Source: Oscillospiraceae bacterium
GTDB taxonomy: Bacteria > Bacillota > Clostridia > Oscillospirales > Oscillospiraceae
Direction of reading: 5' to 3'
DNA: 64,000 nucleotides
Assembly: GCA_017397835.1 (NCBI GenBank)
Contig: JAFQHV010000011.1
Location: 186,001 to 250,000 of the forward strand
Below, in pieces: positions 44,901 to 51,622 of the stretch. How positions within the stretch are numbered: the first letter of the stretch is position 1; each line of letters opens with the position of its first letter. Position numbers and translations under genes: made by a program. Below the pieces are notes generated by a model, which was not told where the DNA came from, made no database searches, and saw only the letters and a list, made by a program, of their open reading frames with translations.

Positions 44901-45042
44901 TGCCATCCACTGCAATGGCGGTGTAGGTATAGTAGGCATTCAGTGTGCCGGTGCTCTCCGCCGCTGCCACAGACAGACTCGCGGCGGGCAGCATACCCAC
45001 CAGCATCACCAAAGTCAGCAGAAACGATGTCGCTTTCTTCAT
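38995..45042 (-). CDS. SLH-anchored giant Asp-box (sialidase-like) protein, 2015 aa
   Basis: A signal peptide (residues 1-28) is followed by CBM9-like and LamG-like modules (to about 900), a discoidin-like domain (about 970-1090), an Asp-box propeller (STDGGHTF near 1261, SDDYGYTW near 1329, SADGGKSW near 1410, STDGGKTW near 1480), a LamG-like domain and three SLH domains (about 1843-2015: FADVKSGDWFYEAVAYA, FSDVPASQWCNNAVTWG, HSDWAADALKWAVEKG). It is thus tethered to the surface layer. Its length equals that of the unanchored paralogue at 3625, which uses its residues differently. A GAGGAGG site sets the start. A fair promoter (TTTACT-17-CATAAT) lies at 45129-45101. Substrate is unknown; the family points to terminal sugars of glycans. 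Confidence 0.9.
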   Translation of the reverse strand: MKKATSFLLTLVMLVGMLPAASLSVAAAESTGTLNAYYTYTAIAVDGKLDDGKWMLTEKIGSTPAALLCDAENLYLGLQTVATGAEVTLNGVTVAIDMAAGSVVADGVSAGSVAVNTAAGTVEAQISLAALGMVYDPGQTYDFVAKMGGDSFNGKLNFAHKALLISDDYTNTASKTYAAELGKTSAEAYVVEENGSLRFKTGDTMTDKGADGRITYVPNKVASEVDFTKGYDMVMNVDFNDLIVVAEDKAAYWGMTGFSVYYATNAIISIGFHADAAGNIYVSQYEKSHALVKKIDTGLDLPAKNANIRLAANDDFEVEVHVNGKKVGAFPTTSGSGAKNALYLWSATSNRDLTATRKNDVLLHDFCLLQAAPAPELKASAVANGLLKVDGAANESFWTLDGSVEDTRFGALVDEENLYLALDSRAGSVDFTFGALTATAKLGKQPKFELGYTMGSTIKGNGKGQYEISVPLNLLHQTAPAGQKLDMSVAAGETTRRFTLTLGGGTVLTQTIYAPVSGDGKNDAVAYLDVAGLKLDGDIRDLQWYTPYKAAGSKGPGAEFGFQWDAKNLYVGGQIFTAIRADKLELTVGGKTLAADLQAGTASVGQVYVSGQSVEWAIPQSEIGLSGMGSKSDYEIKVTNADGTTRLYGALELIGTSVIIGDTATDFTTKDYTIRDYNPKMTSWTQADGYQQLRTDPALGDAIDNYGHVAFPTMMGHAYEFTVDLQPHGLPILNGYLAWRSLCWEIRQADLQGRFGLRDGGDGSIVCDMLYYSVVESVPTGKKLGDRFTFTISMDKNDVPSMYIDGQWVHTFQKLDRTTFTVVDDFPFPQLRVDALNRDALPNDEGKYLGINVDIFSTLWTQNYFVDAQATVNTALDSLTAEGVLAEGTVEDALRLTLPKQVSFAASGITVPVTWKVLDKTTGQSAANVNTNTGVITRSSKAVAFDLIATASYGGVTLSNTITLTTKGSNAAGKVALIVDDANPLTGSAGDFSTDSFEWFDTNHNSLVYDQGGSKAFNTIKLYDLDEYSRLGQRHLGVFVSEDGKEWTKVTGWLLHQDGKEYTLYNLNETARYVKVHTYHDTMDMSGLGDPTFYNAIQSMMTVSNEQSLPLAGGAFAHKAEVKVTDSGKDVPVFVSIASLGAKAGQYKADASDFRFTADGKTLAHWYNGVDGFYVRVPSAPATVTAHWGCASAKDFSDPEAVFEVAYGNVALINISKETAENFGTADAMTSHGRPFVFPNGDVIAVGRRKTLDADIAVYRSTDGGHTFTTKPVLAYDDTTEIKSGIMRASGFGGFIWDESVGDKGRLYIVGYTGSVYDSNDYRLLLTYSDDYGYTWSEPRHITDPALEKVKDNDYVMTKGYGDGLQRAITVCDGLKLKEADGDGPNVDYVIIHYLSDLKNDRSVVSATYSADGGKSWAASDKPLYMDLPGTGIADYNGTLTMLPEQGFSETGFAQLDDGSLYLIMRAQQYGNIYFYEGRSTDGGKTWTADYSKVPASNTSPTLYKYGNDRLIAYGTRTGEGTTTYLRSPLYMGLSSDNYETYDNVLDVTFGTSFDSINDKDSRVTQIGVGVSPDGKELFGCWYDQIYNDVDYMGKTTVGIAIEDFDQMIYGNKGGYEDFEDSSLKYMGWLVNKNGKVELTRDVVATGLQAMKVEDVTGVATANAVRQVPSMKAGTVGAKIMVPEGNKDAFTFELRSAYGFDYLVLALTTLAIAPDGTLSLCYEDGKVAVGKVEVGVWNDIAISFDIAANQGKLYVNGKAISDIKLKLDQTIYPLDKNNQQLPVKHEDVIQEICAVQFGQVEATKATGDCLYVDDFYAIELTTPLNRSGAAVVEPPKDEPKNELTFADVKSGDWFYEAVAYATANGIMSGYSSDKFGPNDTLNRAMVVQVLYNKEGQPDLNGQTHSFSDVPASQWCNNAVTWGSNRGVVSGYGGGVFKPEDAVTIEQVAVILRNYSGSPNGSGNLSKVGQHSDWAADALKWAVEKGILANVPFTNATEQATRAQTAQMLTNYLRGN

Positions 45043-45182
45043 GTCGCTTCCTCCTCGTTTTGTTCAAAATCCACACATTTCAATCCTTACCGATATATTC
45101 ATTATGCACACCCACCATTGGAAAGTAAATATTCCGTTCTGCTATTTAGATACGCAAATGTGATATTTCTTTTTGTATTTTA

Positions 45183-45211
45183 TTGACAATTCCCTATGCG
45201 GACTTTATACT
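45183..45211 (+). promoter_or_regulatory. Consensus promoter giving a leaderless AraC mRNA
   Basis: TTGACA (45183-45188), a 17-bp spacer and TATACT (45206-45211). The expected start point, seven bases past the -10, is the A of the ATG at 45218. Confidence 0.7.
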
Positions 45212-45217
45212 GTGGTT

Positions 45218-45964
45218 ATGATTACATTTCAGAGATTTCACAACTTATTTGCGGCGGAAGCCTATACCCACGAAAATTGGATGTATACGGAGTGTTTGGG
45301 GTATTCACGGCTATATTACATCGTCGACGGGGAAGGCTATTATGAGGAGGATGGCCGGGTAACGAGATTTAAGAAAAACCATCTTTATCTCACCCCTGTC
45401 AAACGGACGTATTCACTCTATGACAATCCCCAAAACAAGCTGCTGCATACCTTTTCCCACTTTTACACCACCCCGGCCGTCACCCGACTGATGGAAGTGG
45501 AGGTGGTCCCGGGCACCATTTTGGCCGACGCGGTGGGGCTGTATCGCAAGTACATTTCCGCCGACGCCACCACTCTGGCCCGGGCCATCCATTTCGTGCT
45601 GTCCTGCCTGGACCAGCCCCCCACGACCCAAACCGTGGCGGAACGGGCCCGGGCCTATTTGGACGGGCTGGACGATTTCTCCTTCGATATGGCCACCCTC
45701 GCCCACACCCTCGGCTACAGCCGGGAGCACATCACCCGCAGCTTTCTGGATTCCTATCAGGTCACCCCAAAGCAGTATTTCAACCAGCTTCGCATGAATG
45801 CCGCCCTGCACCAGCTTTTACAGGGCAAGAAGGTCGCCGAGGTGGCGGAGAGCCTGCACTTCTCCTCCCCTTACGCATTCAGCAACGCCTACAAGCTGCA
45901 TTTCGGCAAGCCGCCGAAGAAGCATTCGAGTTTGCTCGCCCTGAAAGGCAGCGCCCTGAAATGA
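45218..45964 (+). CDS. AraC-family transcriptional regulator (probably leaderless)
   Basis: A 248-residue regulator with an N-terminal sensing half (YIVDGEGYYEEDGRVTRFKK) and a C-terminal double HTH (DMATLAHTLGYSREHITRSF; KVAEVAESLHFSSPYAFSNA, then KLHFGKPPKKH). No ribosome-binding site precedes the ATG at 45218. The open frame extends upstream through the promoter itself, so that part cannot be translated from this promoter. Divergent to the SLH Asp-box gene, it is the likely regulator of that gene, mirroring the arrangement at 2167/2627. Confidence 0.85.
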   Translation: MITFQRFHNLFAAEAYTHENWMYTECLGYSRLYYIVDGEGYYEEDGRVTRFKKNHLYLTPVKRTYSLYDNPQNKLLHTFSHFYTTPAVTRLMEVEVVPGTILADAVGLYRKYISADATTLARAIHFVLSCLDQPPTTQTVAERARAYLDGLDDFSFDMATLAHTLGYSREHITRSFLDSYQVTPKQYFNQLRMNAALHQLLQGKKVAEVAESLHFSSPYAFSNAYKLHFGKPPKKHSSLLALKGSALK

Positions 45965-46055
45965 CCCCTTCCAAACGTCAACCCCCATGCTGACCTGCCG
46001 GGGCGGTACGAACGGCCTCAACGGACCACAGACCAACCTTCATAATAAACATAAT

Positions 46056-46092
46056 AAAAACTCCCTGCCCGGCAACCGGGCAGGGAGTTTTT
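46056..46092. terminator. Terminator of the thiolase gene (CTCCCTGCCC family)
   Basis: AAAAACTCCCTGCCCGG pairs with CCGGGCAGGGAGTTTTT. It lies between the convergent genes ending at 45964 and 46152. Confidence 0.85.
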
Positions 46093-46151
46093 CGTATTTC
46101 GGCTTACAGCAAACTTCGTGCTCTCTGCGTTCCTGCTTGCTGATTTTATCC

Positions 46152-47354
46152 TCAGCGGCGCAGGTTCTCGATGATGGTGGTCACACCCAGACCGCCGCCG
46201 CAGCAGGAGGTGAACAGACCGTACTTGCCGCCGTTGCGCTCCAGCTCGCGCATGGCAAACTGGCACACACGGCCGCCGGAGGCGCCGTTGGGGTGGCCAA
46301 AGGAAATGGCGCCGCCGTTGGGGTTCCACTTGCTCTGGTCGATGGTGCAGCCGGTGGCCTGCTCCAGACCGCGGATCACGCCCAGGTTTTGGGCGGCGAA
46401 GGCCTCGTTGCACTCCCACACGTCGATGTCGGCAATGGTCAGGCCGGCCTTTTTCAGGGCGTCCAGACTGGCGTTGACGGGGCCCAGACCCATGACCTTG
46501 GGGTCCAGGGCGGCGTTGCCCGCCATGACGAAGCGGGCGTAGGGGGTGTAGCCCAGCTCGGCAGCCTTTTCCTCGCTCATCAGCAGCACCATGGCCGCGC
46601 CGTCGTTGCGGCCGGAGGCGTTGCCCGCGGTGGTGACACCGCCGGGCTGCACGCTGCGCAGAGCGGACAGGCCCTCCATGGTGGTGTTGGGACGCAGGAA
46701 TTCGTCGCTGGCGTAGACAATTTCCGGGGTCTTGCGGGTGGCGGGAATGACCACGGGGACGATCTCATCCTTAAAGTAGCCCTTCTCGGTGGCGGCGGCA
46801 GCACGCATCTGGCTGCGGTAGGCAAATTCGTCGCACTCCTGACGGGTGATGTTATACATCCGGGCCACGTTCTCGGCGGTGGTGATCATGTCGCAGTCGT
46901 CCTCCGCCACGGGAGCCAACTGCTGGGTGATGGGCATGGGGGGAATGAGCTTGTACGGCTCCACGCACATGGAGAACTTGCTGTACAGCTGGCTGTAGGA
47001 CTCGCTGCCGCCGGCGATCATAATGTCGGCCGTGCCGATCATAATGGCGGCGGCGGCGTGGTTGATGGAGTCAATGGCGGAGCCGCACTGCCGCTCCACG
47101 TAGCTGGTCCACACGTCGTAGCCCAGCTTGGACTTGAGCACGCTCATACGGGCCGGGGCCAGGGTGGCATGGTCGTGCAGGGCGCTGCCCATATAGACGC
47201 CGTCCACCTTACCGCCCCGCTCCAAAAACTGGGTCTTGTCCAGCAGGCCGTCGATGGCCTTGGCCGCCAGATCGGACAGGCTGAACTGGCGCAGGCTGCC
47301 GCCCATCTTACCAAATCCGGTGCGGACACCGTCTACAATGACTACATTACGCAT
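46152..47354 (-). CDS. Thiolase family protein (acetyl-CoA acyltransferase)
   Basis: A 400-residue thiolase with the nucleophilic Cys90 (VERQCGSAIDS), the His of GHPNGASGGR and a C-terminal FTSCCGGGLGV with the second active-site Cys. It interconverts acetyl-CoA plus acyl-CoA with 3-ketoacyl-CoA in the cytoplasm. Start taken at 47354 (MRNVVIVDG) with GGAGAG eight bases upstream; an ATG two codons earlier is too close to the site. It is divergent to the CoA-transferase operon, and the four genes together provide activation, two oxidoreductases and thiolysis. Biosynthetic and degradative thiolases are not separable here. Confidence 0.9.
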   Translation of the reverse strand: MRNVVIVDGVRTGFGKMGGSLRQFSLSDLAAKAIDGLLDKTQFLERGGKVDGVYMGSALHDHATLAPARMSVLKSKLGYDVWTSYVERQCGSAIDSINHAAAAIMIGTADIMIAGGSESYSQLYSKFSMCVEPYKLIPPMPITQQLAPVAEDDCDMITTAENVARMYNITRQECDEFAYRSQMRAAAATEKGYFKDEIVPVVIPATRKTPEIVYASDEFLRPNTTMEGLSALRSVQPGGVTTAGNASGRNDGAAMVLLMSEEKAAELGYTPYARFVMAGNAALDPKVMGLGPVNASLDALKKAGLTIADIDVWECNEAFAAQNLGVIRGLEQATGCTIDQSKWNPNGGAISFGHPNGASGGRVCQFAMRELERNGGKYGLFTSCCGGGLGVTTIIENLRR

Positions 47355-47559
47355 ATACATCTCTCCATATTTCAAATATTTTGGTTTGTGCTGTTTGGGG
47401 TTCATGCGGAAAGAGTATCACTTTGCAATGCAATTGTCAATACAAAGCTTATTAATTCGTAGTTATTATGGAAATAAACAAATATTTATCAAAACGGCGC
47501 GGGAGAAGTTGAGAAAGACGGCTCCGCCAATTAAATTTACAAATATTTATGTTTGTGCG

Positions 47560-47588
47560 TTGACATTTTTCATGGGCCTGCTTATAAT
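47560..47588 (+). promoter_or_regulatory. Perfect consensus promoter of the CoA-transferase operon
   Basis: TTGACA (47560-47565), exactly 17 bp, TATAAT (47583-47588). The start codon is 31 bp downstream. Confidence 0.85.
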
Positions 47589-47618
47589 TGGGGATACAAA
47601 ACCCAAAGGAGTGATTTT

Positions 47619-48839
47619 ATGAACAAGCCCCTTGCCGGCATCAAGGTGGTGGAACTGTCCACCTTTGTGGCCGGCCCGGTTTCGGCACGTCTTCTGTCCG
47701 ATCTGGGTGCTGAGGTTATCAAGATCGAGCGGCCCGAGGGCGACACCTGGCGTCTGACCGGTGTCAGCTACATACCCGACCGCTTCTGCGAGGATGAAAA
47801 CCCCATTTTTGATATCTACAACGCAGGCAAAAAGCATATTGCCCTGAACCTGAAAGACCCGGCGGGTATGGAAGTGCTTCACCGCCTGCTGGCCGAGGCC
47901 GACGTGTTCATCACCAACACCCGGCCCAAGGCGCTCAAGCGGCTGGGTCTTTCCTACGAGGATATCAAGGACAAGTACCCCTCTCTGATCTACGCCATCC
48001 TGCTGGGCTACGGTGAAAACGGTCCCGAGGCAGACAAGCCTGCCTTTGATACCAGTGCGTTCTGGGCAAAAAGTGGCTTTTTGCGCGACTTGGCTCTGAA
48101 GCAAGAGAATTACACCCCTGTACAGCCTCCCTACAGCATGGGCGATACCATTACCGGCTATATGCTGTTGGCTCAGATTTGCGCCGCCCTGTACCGCAAG
48201 AAGGAGACCGGCCTTGGCGACTACGTCCGTGCCGGCCTGTACCACACCGCCATCTTCACTATGGGCACCATGGCCATTTATACCCAGCCGCCCTTCGGCT
48301 ATACCGGCTACCCCACCGACCGTGAAAGCCGTGCCGACCCCAGCGGCGAGTATCAGTGCGGTGACGGCGAGTGGGTGTTCCTGTCCGGTTACAGTGCCGC
48401 CATGCTGTCCCGACTTTACACCCTGTTGGGGCGCGAGGACATTTTGGAAGACCCCCGCTTCGACACCCCGGAGCATCGCCTTGCCAACGCCTACGCCTAT
48501 ATCGGCGAACTGCAGAAGGCGTTCAAGACCCAGCCGGCCGCCCATTGGCTGGCCCGTGCTGAGGAGATGGATTTGCCCATGATCCGCATGGGTCACTTCT
48601 CTGACATCGCCACCGACGAGCAGGCGTGGGCCAACGGTTATCTGGAGCATGTGGAGTTCCGCAGCGGCAACGTGGATGTGATGCCCCGCAGTCCCATCGA
48701 GATGGACTCCGTGGGCGAGTTGGTTACCGTCCCCGCGCCCAGCGCCGGTGCAGACAGCGCGGAAATTTTGAAAAAATTGGGCTATACGGATGCGCAGCTG
48801 GAGCAGATGCAGGCCTCCGGCGCCGTGCGCATCGACTAA
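47619..48839 (+). CDS. CaiB/BaiF-type family III CoA-transferase
   Basis: A 406-residue enzyme moving CoA between carboxylic acids. The opening PLAGIKVVELSTFVAGPVSARLLSDLGAEVIKIE-type N-terminus is diagnostic, as is NLKDPAG. The catalytic Asp is expected in KPAFDTSAFWAKSGF near 150. AAAGGAG precedes the start. It is first in a three-gene operon with a 3-hydroxyacyl-CoA dehydrogenase (16-bp gap) and an SDR. It would activate the substrate acid without ATP; the acid is unknown. Relatives act on carnitine, bile acids and aryl-propionates. Confidence 0.92.
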   Translation: MNKPLAGIKVVELSTFVAGPVSARLLSDLGAEVIKIERPEGDTWRLTGVSYIPDRFCEDENPIFDIYNAGKKHIALNLKDPAGMEVLHRLLAEADVFITNTRPKALKRLGLSYEDIKDKYPSLIYAILLGYGENGPEADKPAFDTSAFWAKSGFLRDLALKQENYTPVQPPYSMGDTITGYMLLAQICAALYRKKETGLGDYVRAGLYHTAIFTMGTMAIYTQPPFGYTGYPTDRESRADPSGEYQCGDGEWVFLSGYSAAMLSRLYTLLGREDILEDPRFDTPEHRLANAYAYIGELQKAFKTQPAAHWLARAEEMDLPMIRMGHFSDIATDEQAWANGYLEHVEFRSGNVDVMPRSPIEMDSVGELVTVPAPSAGADSAEILKKLGYTDAQLEQMQASGAVRID

Positions 48840-48855
48840 GAAAGGAGCTAACAAA

Positions 48856-49710
48856 ATGGAAATCAAAAAGCTTTGTGTGGCCGGCGGCGGCCGGATGGGG
48901 CGTCAGATCGCCATGTGCGCGGCCATCTACGGCGTGGACGCCACGGTGTACGACGTGATCGAGCCCGTTCTGACCGACGTGGAGCAGTGGGCGGACGAGT
49001 ACTTGGCCGGCCGTGTGGCAAAGGCCCGCATGACCCAGGAACAGACGGACGCTGTCCGCGCCCGGTTCCGCACCGAAAAGGACCTGGGCGAAGCGGTCCG
49101 TGACGTGGATTGTGTTGTTGAGTGTATTCTGGAAGAGGAGGCGCTGAAGCGTGACTTCTTCAAGCAGTTGGATGCGGTCGTGGGCGAAAACGTGATTTTG
49201 GCTACCAACTCCAGCTTTATGGTGTCCTCGCTCTTTGCCGACTGTGTGAAGAACCCCGCCCGGCTGTGCAATATGCATTTCTACAACCCCGCCCTTGTCA
49301 TGAAGTTCGTGGAGGTGGTGCAGGGTCCCCACACCAGCACCGAAACCGCTCAGGCGGTCTACGACCTGTGCCTGAAGATGGAGAAAAAACCCATCTGGCA
49401 GAAGAAGGAGATCCCCGGCTTTGCGGGCAACTACCTCATCGCCGGCCTGTACGAGCGGGCGAGATACCTGGTGGAGCACGGCTACTGCACCTGTGAAGAG
49501 GTTGACATTGCCATGGAGTACGGTTTCAGCCACAAGATGGGCCCATTCCGCCTGAACGACCTGACCGGCGTAGACCTGACCTTCACTATGATGAAGGAGA
49601 AATACGAGCAAACCGGTATCAAGGACGATATGTATGACATTTATGAGAAAATGGTGCAGGAAGGCCGACTGGGCATCAAGACCGGCCGCGGCTTCTACGA
49701 CTACGAATAA
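48856..49710 (+). CDS. 3-hydroxyacyl-CoA dehydrogenase
   Basis: A 284-residue single-domain enzyme of the FadB/Hbd family. The NAD motif is VAGGGRMGRQIA near the start. The catalytic His lies in NMHFYNPALVMKFVEVV, Asn in ATNSSFMVSS. A C-terminal helical domain (FAGNYLIAGLYERARYLVEHG, then GPFRLNDLTGVDLTF) closes it. It oxidises (S)-3-hydroxyacyl-CoA to the ketoacyl form, or the reverse. Second gene of the CoA-transferase operon with AAAGGAG upstream. GxGxMG reads GGGRMG. Confidence 0.93.
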   Translation: MEIKKLCVAGGGRMGRQIAMCAAIYGVDATVYDVIEPVLTDVEQWADEYLAGRVAKARMTQEQTDAVRARFRTEKDLGEAVRDVDCVVECILEEEALKRDFFKQLDAVVGENVILATNSSFMVSSLFADCVKNPARLCNMHFYNPALVMKFVEVVQGPHTSTETAQAVYDLCLKMEKKPIWQKKEIPGFAGNYLIAGLYERARYLVEHGYCTCEEVDIAMEYGFSHKMGPFRLNDLTGVDLTFTMMKEKYEQTGIKDDMYDIYEKMVQEGRLGIKTGRGFYDYE

Positions 49711-49725
49711 CGGAGGAAACACAAG

Positions 49726-50472
49726 ATGAAGAACCTGGAAGGTAAGTTTTGTATTGTGACTGGTGCCGGTAAGGGCATCGGAAAGGCAATTGCCAAGCGT
49801 TTTTTGGATGAGCAGGCCGCCGGCGTGGCCATTTTGGAGTGGAATCTGGAACTGGCGGAGGCGACCGCCAAGGAGCTGGACCCCACCGGTGAGAAGGTCA
49901 TCGCCGTTCAATGCAACGTGGCCGACTCCCAGCAGGTGAAAGAGGCTATTGACCAAACCGTTGCCGCCTTCGGCCGCATCGACGTGCTGGTCAACAACGC
50001 CGGCATCACCCGGGACCGCATCTTCCACAAGATGACCGACGACGAGTGGCACGCGGTCATCGACGTCAACCTCAACGGCGTGTACAACACCTGCAAATAC
50101 GTGGTGCCCATGATGCGCAATCAGGAAAGCGGTTCCATCATCAACCTCTCCTCCACCTCCCTGATGGGCAACCCCGGTCAGGCCAACTACGCCGCCACCA
50201 AGGCCGCCCTGCAGGGCTTCACCCGCACCGTGGCCAAGGAGCTGGCCCGCAAGAACGTGCGTATGAACTGCGTGGCCCCGGCCTACGTGGACACGGAGAT
50301 GATGCGTGCCATCGGCGAGGAACTACTGACTCAAGCGCTCAGCAACACCCCCGCCCAGCGCATGTGTGCCCCGGAGGAGATCGCCTCCGTGGTGGCCTTC
50401 CTGGCCACCGAGGATGCCAGCTGGGTGACCGGTCAGACCATTTATGCCAGCGGCGGCTGTGTGTGCAGTTGA
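49726..50472 (+). CDS. SDR, FabG-like 3-oxoacyl reductase
   Basis: A 248-residue classical SDR with TGAGKGIG (glycine motif), NNAGITRD, the catalytic Ser in INLSSTSLMG and YAATK. The FabG-like ending is GQTIYASGGCVCS. It is likely an NAD(P)-dependent 3-ketoacyl-CoA (or -ACP) reductase or the oxidase of a hydroxyacyl intermediate. Third gene of the operon, 15 bp after the dehydrogenase, with GGAGG upstream. Having both this SDR and an Hbd-type enzyme suggests two hydroxyl oxidation steps or opposite stereochemistry. Confidence 0.9.
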   Translation: MKNLEGKFCIVTGAGKGIGKAIAKRFLDEQAAGVAILEWNLELAEATAKELDPTGEKVIAVQCNVADSQQVKEAIDQTVAAFGRIDVLVNNAGITRDRIFHKMTDDEWHAVIDVNLNGVYNTCKYVVPMMRNQESGSIINLSSTSLMGNPGQANYAATKAALQGFTRTVAKELARKNVRMNCVAPAYVDTEMMRAIGEELLTQALSNTPAQRMCAPEEIASVVAFLATEDASWVTGQTIYASGGCVCS

Positions 50473-50482
50473 TTGCTTATTG

Positions 50483-50523
50483 CAAAAAAAGACTTCAAGC
50501 CATTTGGCTTGAAGTCTTTTTTT
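50483..50523. terminator. Bidirectional terminator
   Basis: AAAAAAAGACTTCAAGCC pairs with GGCTTGAAGTCTTTTTTT, between the convergent stops at 50472 and 50522. Confidence 0.9.
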
Positions 50524-51439
50524 ACTCTTTGCTCTCGGATAAATCCAACTGCTGAATCATTTCCGGTGTGATGGTCTTGCGCGCCAGAACGCTGTACATA
50601 AAAGCGTCGGTGTGGGTGGGGGCGTCCGTGACCCCGGGGCCGGACAGAACGTTGGCCGGGTAGGCGCGGCGGCATTGACCGGGGGTGATGCCCACATACT
50701 TCAGGAATACCCGGTTGAAGTTGCTGGCCGAGGTGAATCCGCACATCTCTGCCACCTGAGCCAGACTATGCTCACTGTAGACCAGCAATTCGGCGGCACG
50801 GCGGATGCGGATGGTGTTCAGGCAGTCCAAGATGGTCAGGTGCGTGTCCTTCTTAAACGCTACGCACAGATAGCTTTTGTTGTAGTCCAGCGCCGCGGAA
50901 AGCTGGTCCAAAGACAGATCCTCGGCGTAATGTTCCTCCAGATACTGGACGACCCGCTGGGTCAATTCCGTGCAGGAAGAGGTGTCTACATAACGGAATT
51001 GCTGTTTTTGCGCGCGCTCGGTTTCGTCCAAGGCGTAGAGAAGAGCGGAAAGGTACGCGGCGGCGGATTCATCAGCAAGACTGCCCAGTGCGGAATACTC
51101 GTTCAGGATCTGCTCAAACAGCAAGCCGACCAAGGGACTGTCCGATACCTGGACGCCCTTGTTGACCAGCTGGGTGTTCAAAGCGGAGTGGGGCAGAGAG
51201 AATTTGATTTCCAGAAAATCGATGGGGGAGTCGCTGTCGTTGAAATACGCGTGCTCCTGACCGCTTGGAACCAGCAGGCAGTGCCCCGGATGCAGCAGGT
51301 GAACTGCGTCGCCTGTGACCATACGGCAGCCGCCTGCCGCAATGTAAAACATATGGAAGTACGGGTGGATATGCTTTTTTACTTCCAGGCCGGGCAATGC
51401 GTCGGCGCGGGAAACCCAAAGAATTTGTGGCCGCTCCAT
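50522..51439 (-). CDS. AraC-family transcriptional regulator
   Basis: A 305-residue regulator with an N-terminal cupin (VKKHIHPYFHMFYIAAGGCR; LLHPGHCLLVPSGQEH) and a C-terminal double HTH (SLDQLSAALDYNKSYLCVAF; SLAQVAEMCGFTSASNFNRV, then KYVGITPGQCRRAY). AAAGGAGGTG sets the start at 51439. Its stop overlaps the shared terminator by two bases. Adjacent to the acyl-CoA operon (convergent) and divergent to the LarA-like gene, which is its most likely target. Confidence 0.9.
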   Translation of the reverse strand: MERPQILWVSRADALPGLEVKKHIHPYFHMFYIAAGGCRMVTGDAVHLLHPGHCLLVPSGQEHAYFNDSDSPIDFLEIKFSLPHSALNTQLVNKGVQVSDSPLVGLLFEQILNEYSALGSLADESAAAYLSALLYALDETERAQKQQFRYVDTSSCTELTQRVVQYLEEHYAEDLSLDQLSAALDYNKSYLCVAFKKDTHLTILDCLNTIRIRRAAELLVYSEHSLAQVAEMCGFTSASNFNRVFLKYVGITPGQCRRAYPANVLSGPGVTDAPTHTDAFMYSVLARKTITPEMIQQLDLSESKE

Positions 51440-51622
51440 AGGACACCTCCTTTGCGAATGCTTTATTTTATTATTATATCCCAGACTGCCGGGACAGGTC
51501 AATGGCATTTCTAACGCTTTCACATCTGAAAGATATTTTCCGCCCCAGCGTAAAAGAATATTGCCTTTGCGCACGCAGGGTGATATGATACATTACACAG
51601 AAACAGCGAAAAGAGGGATATT

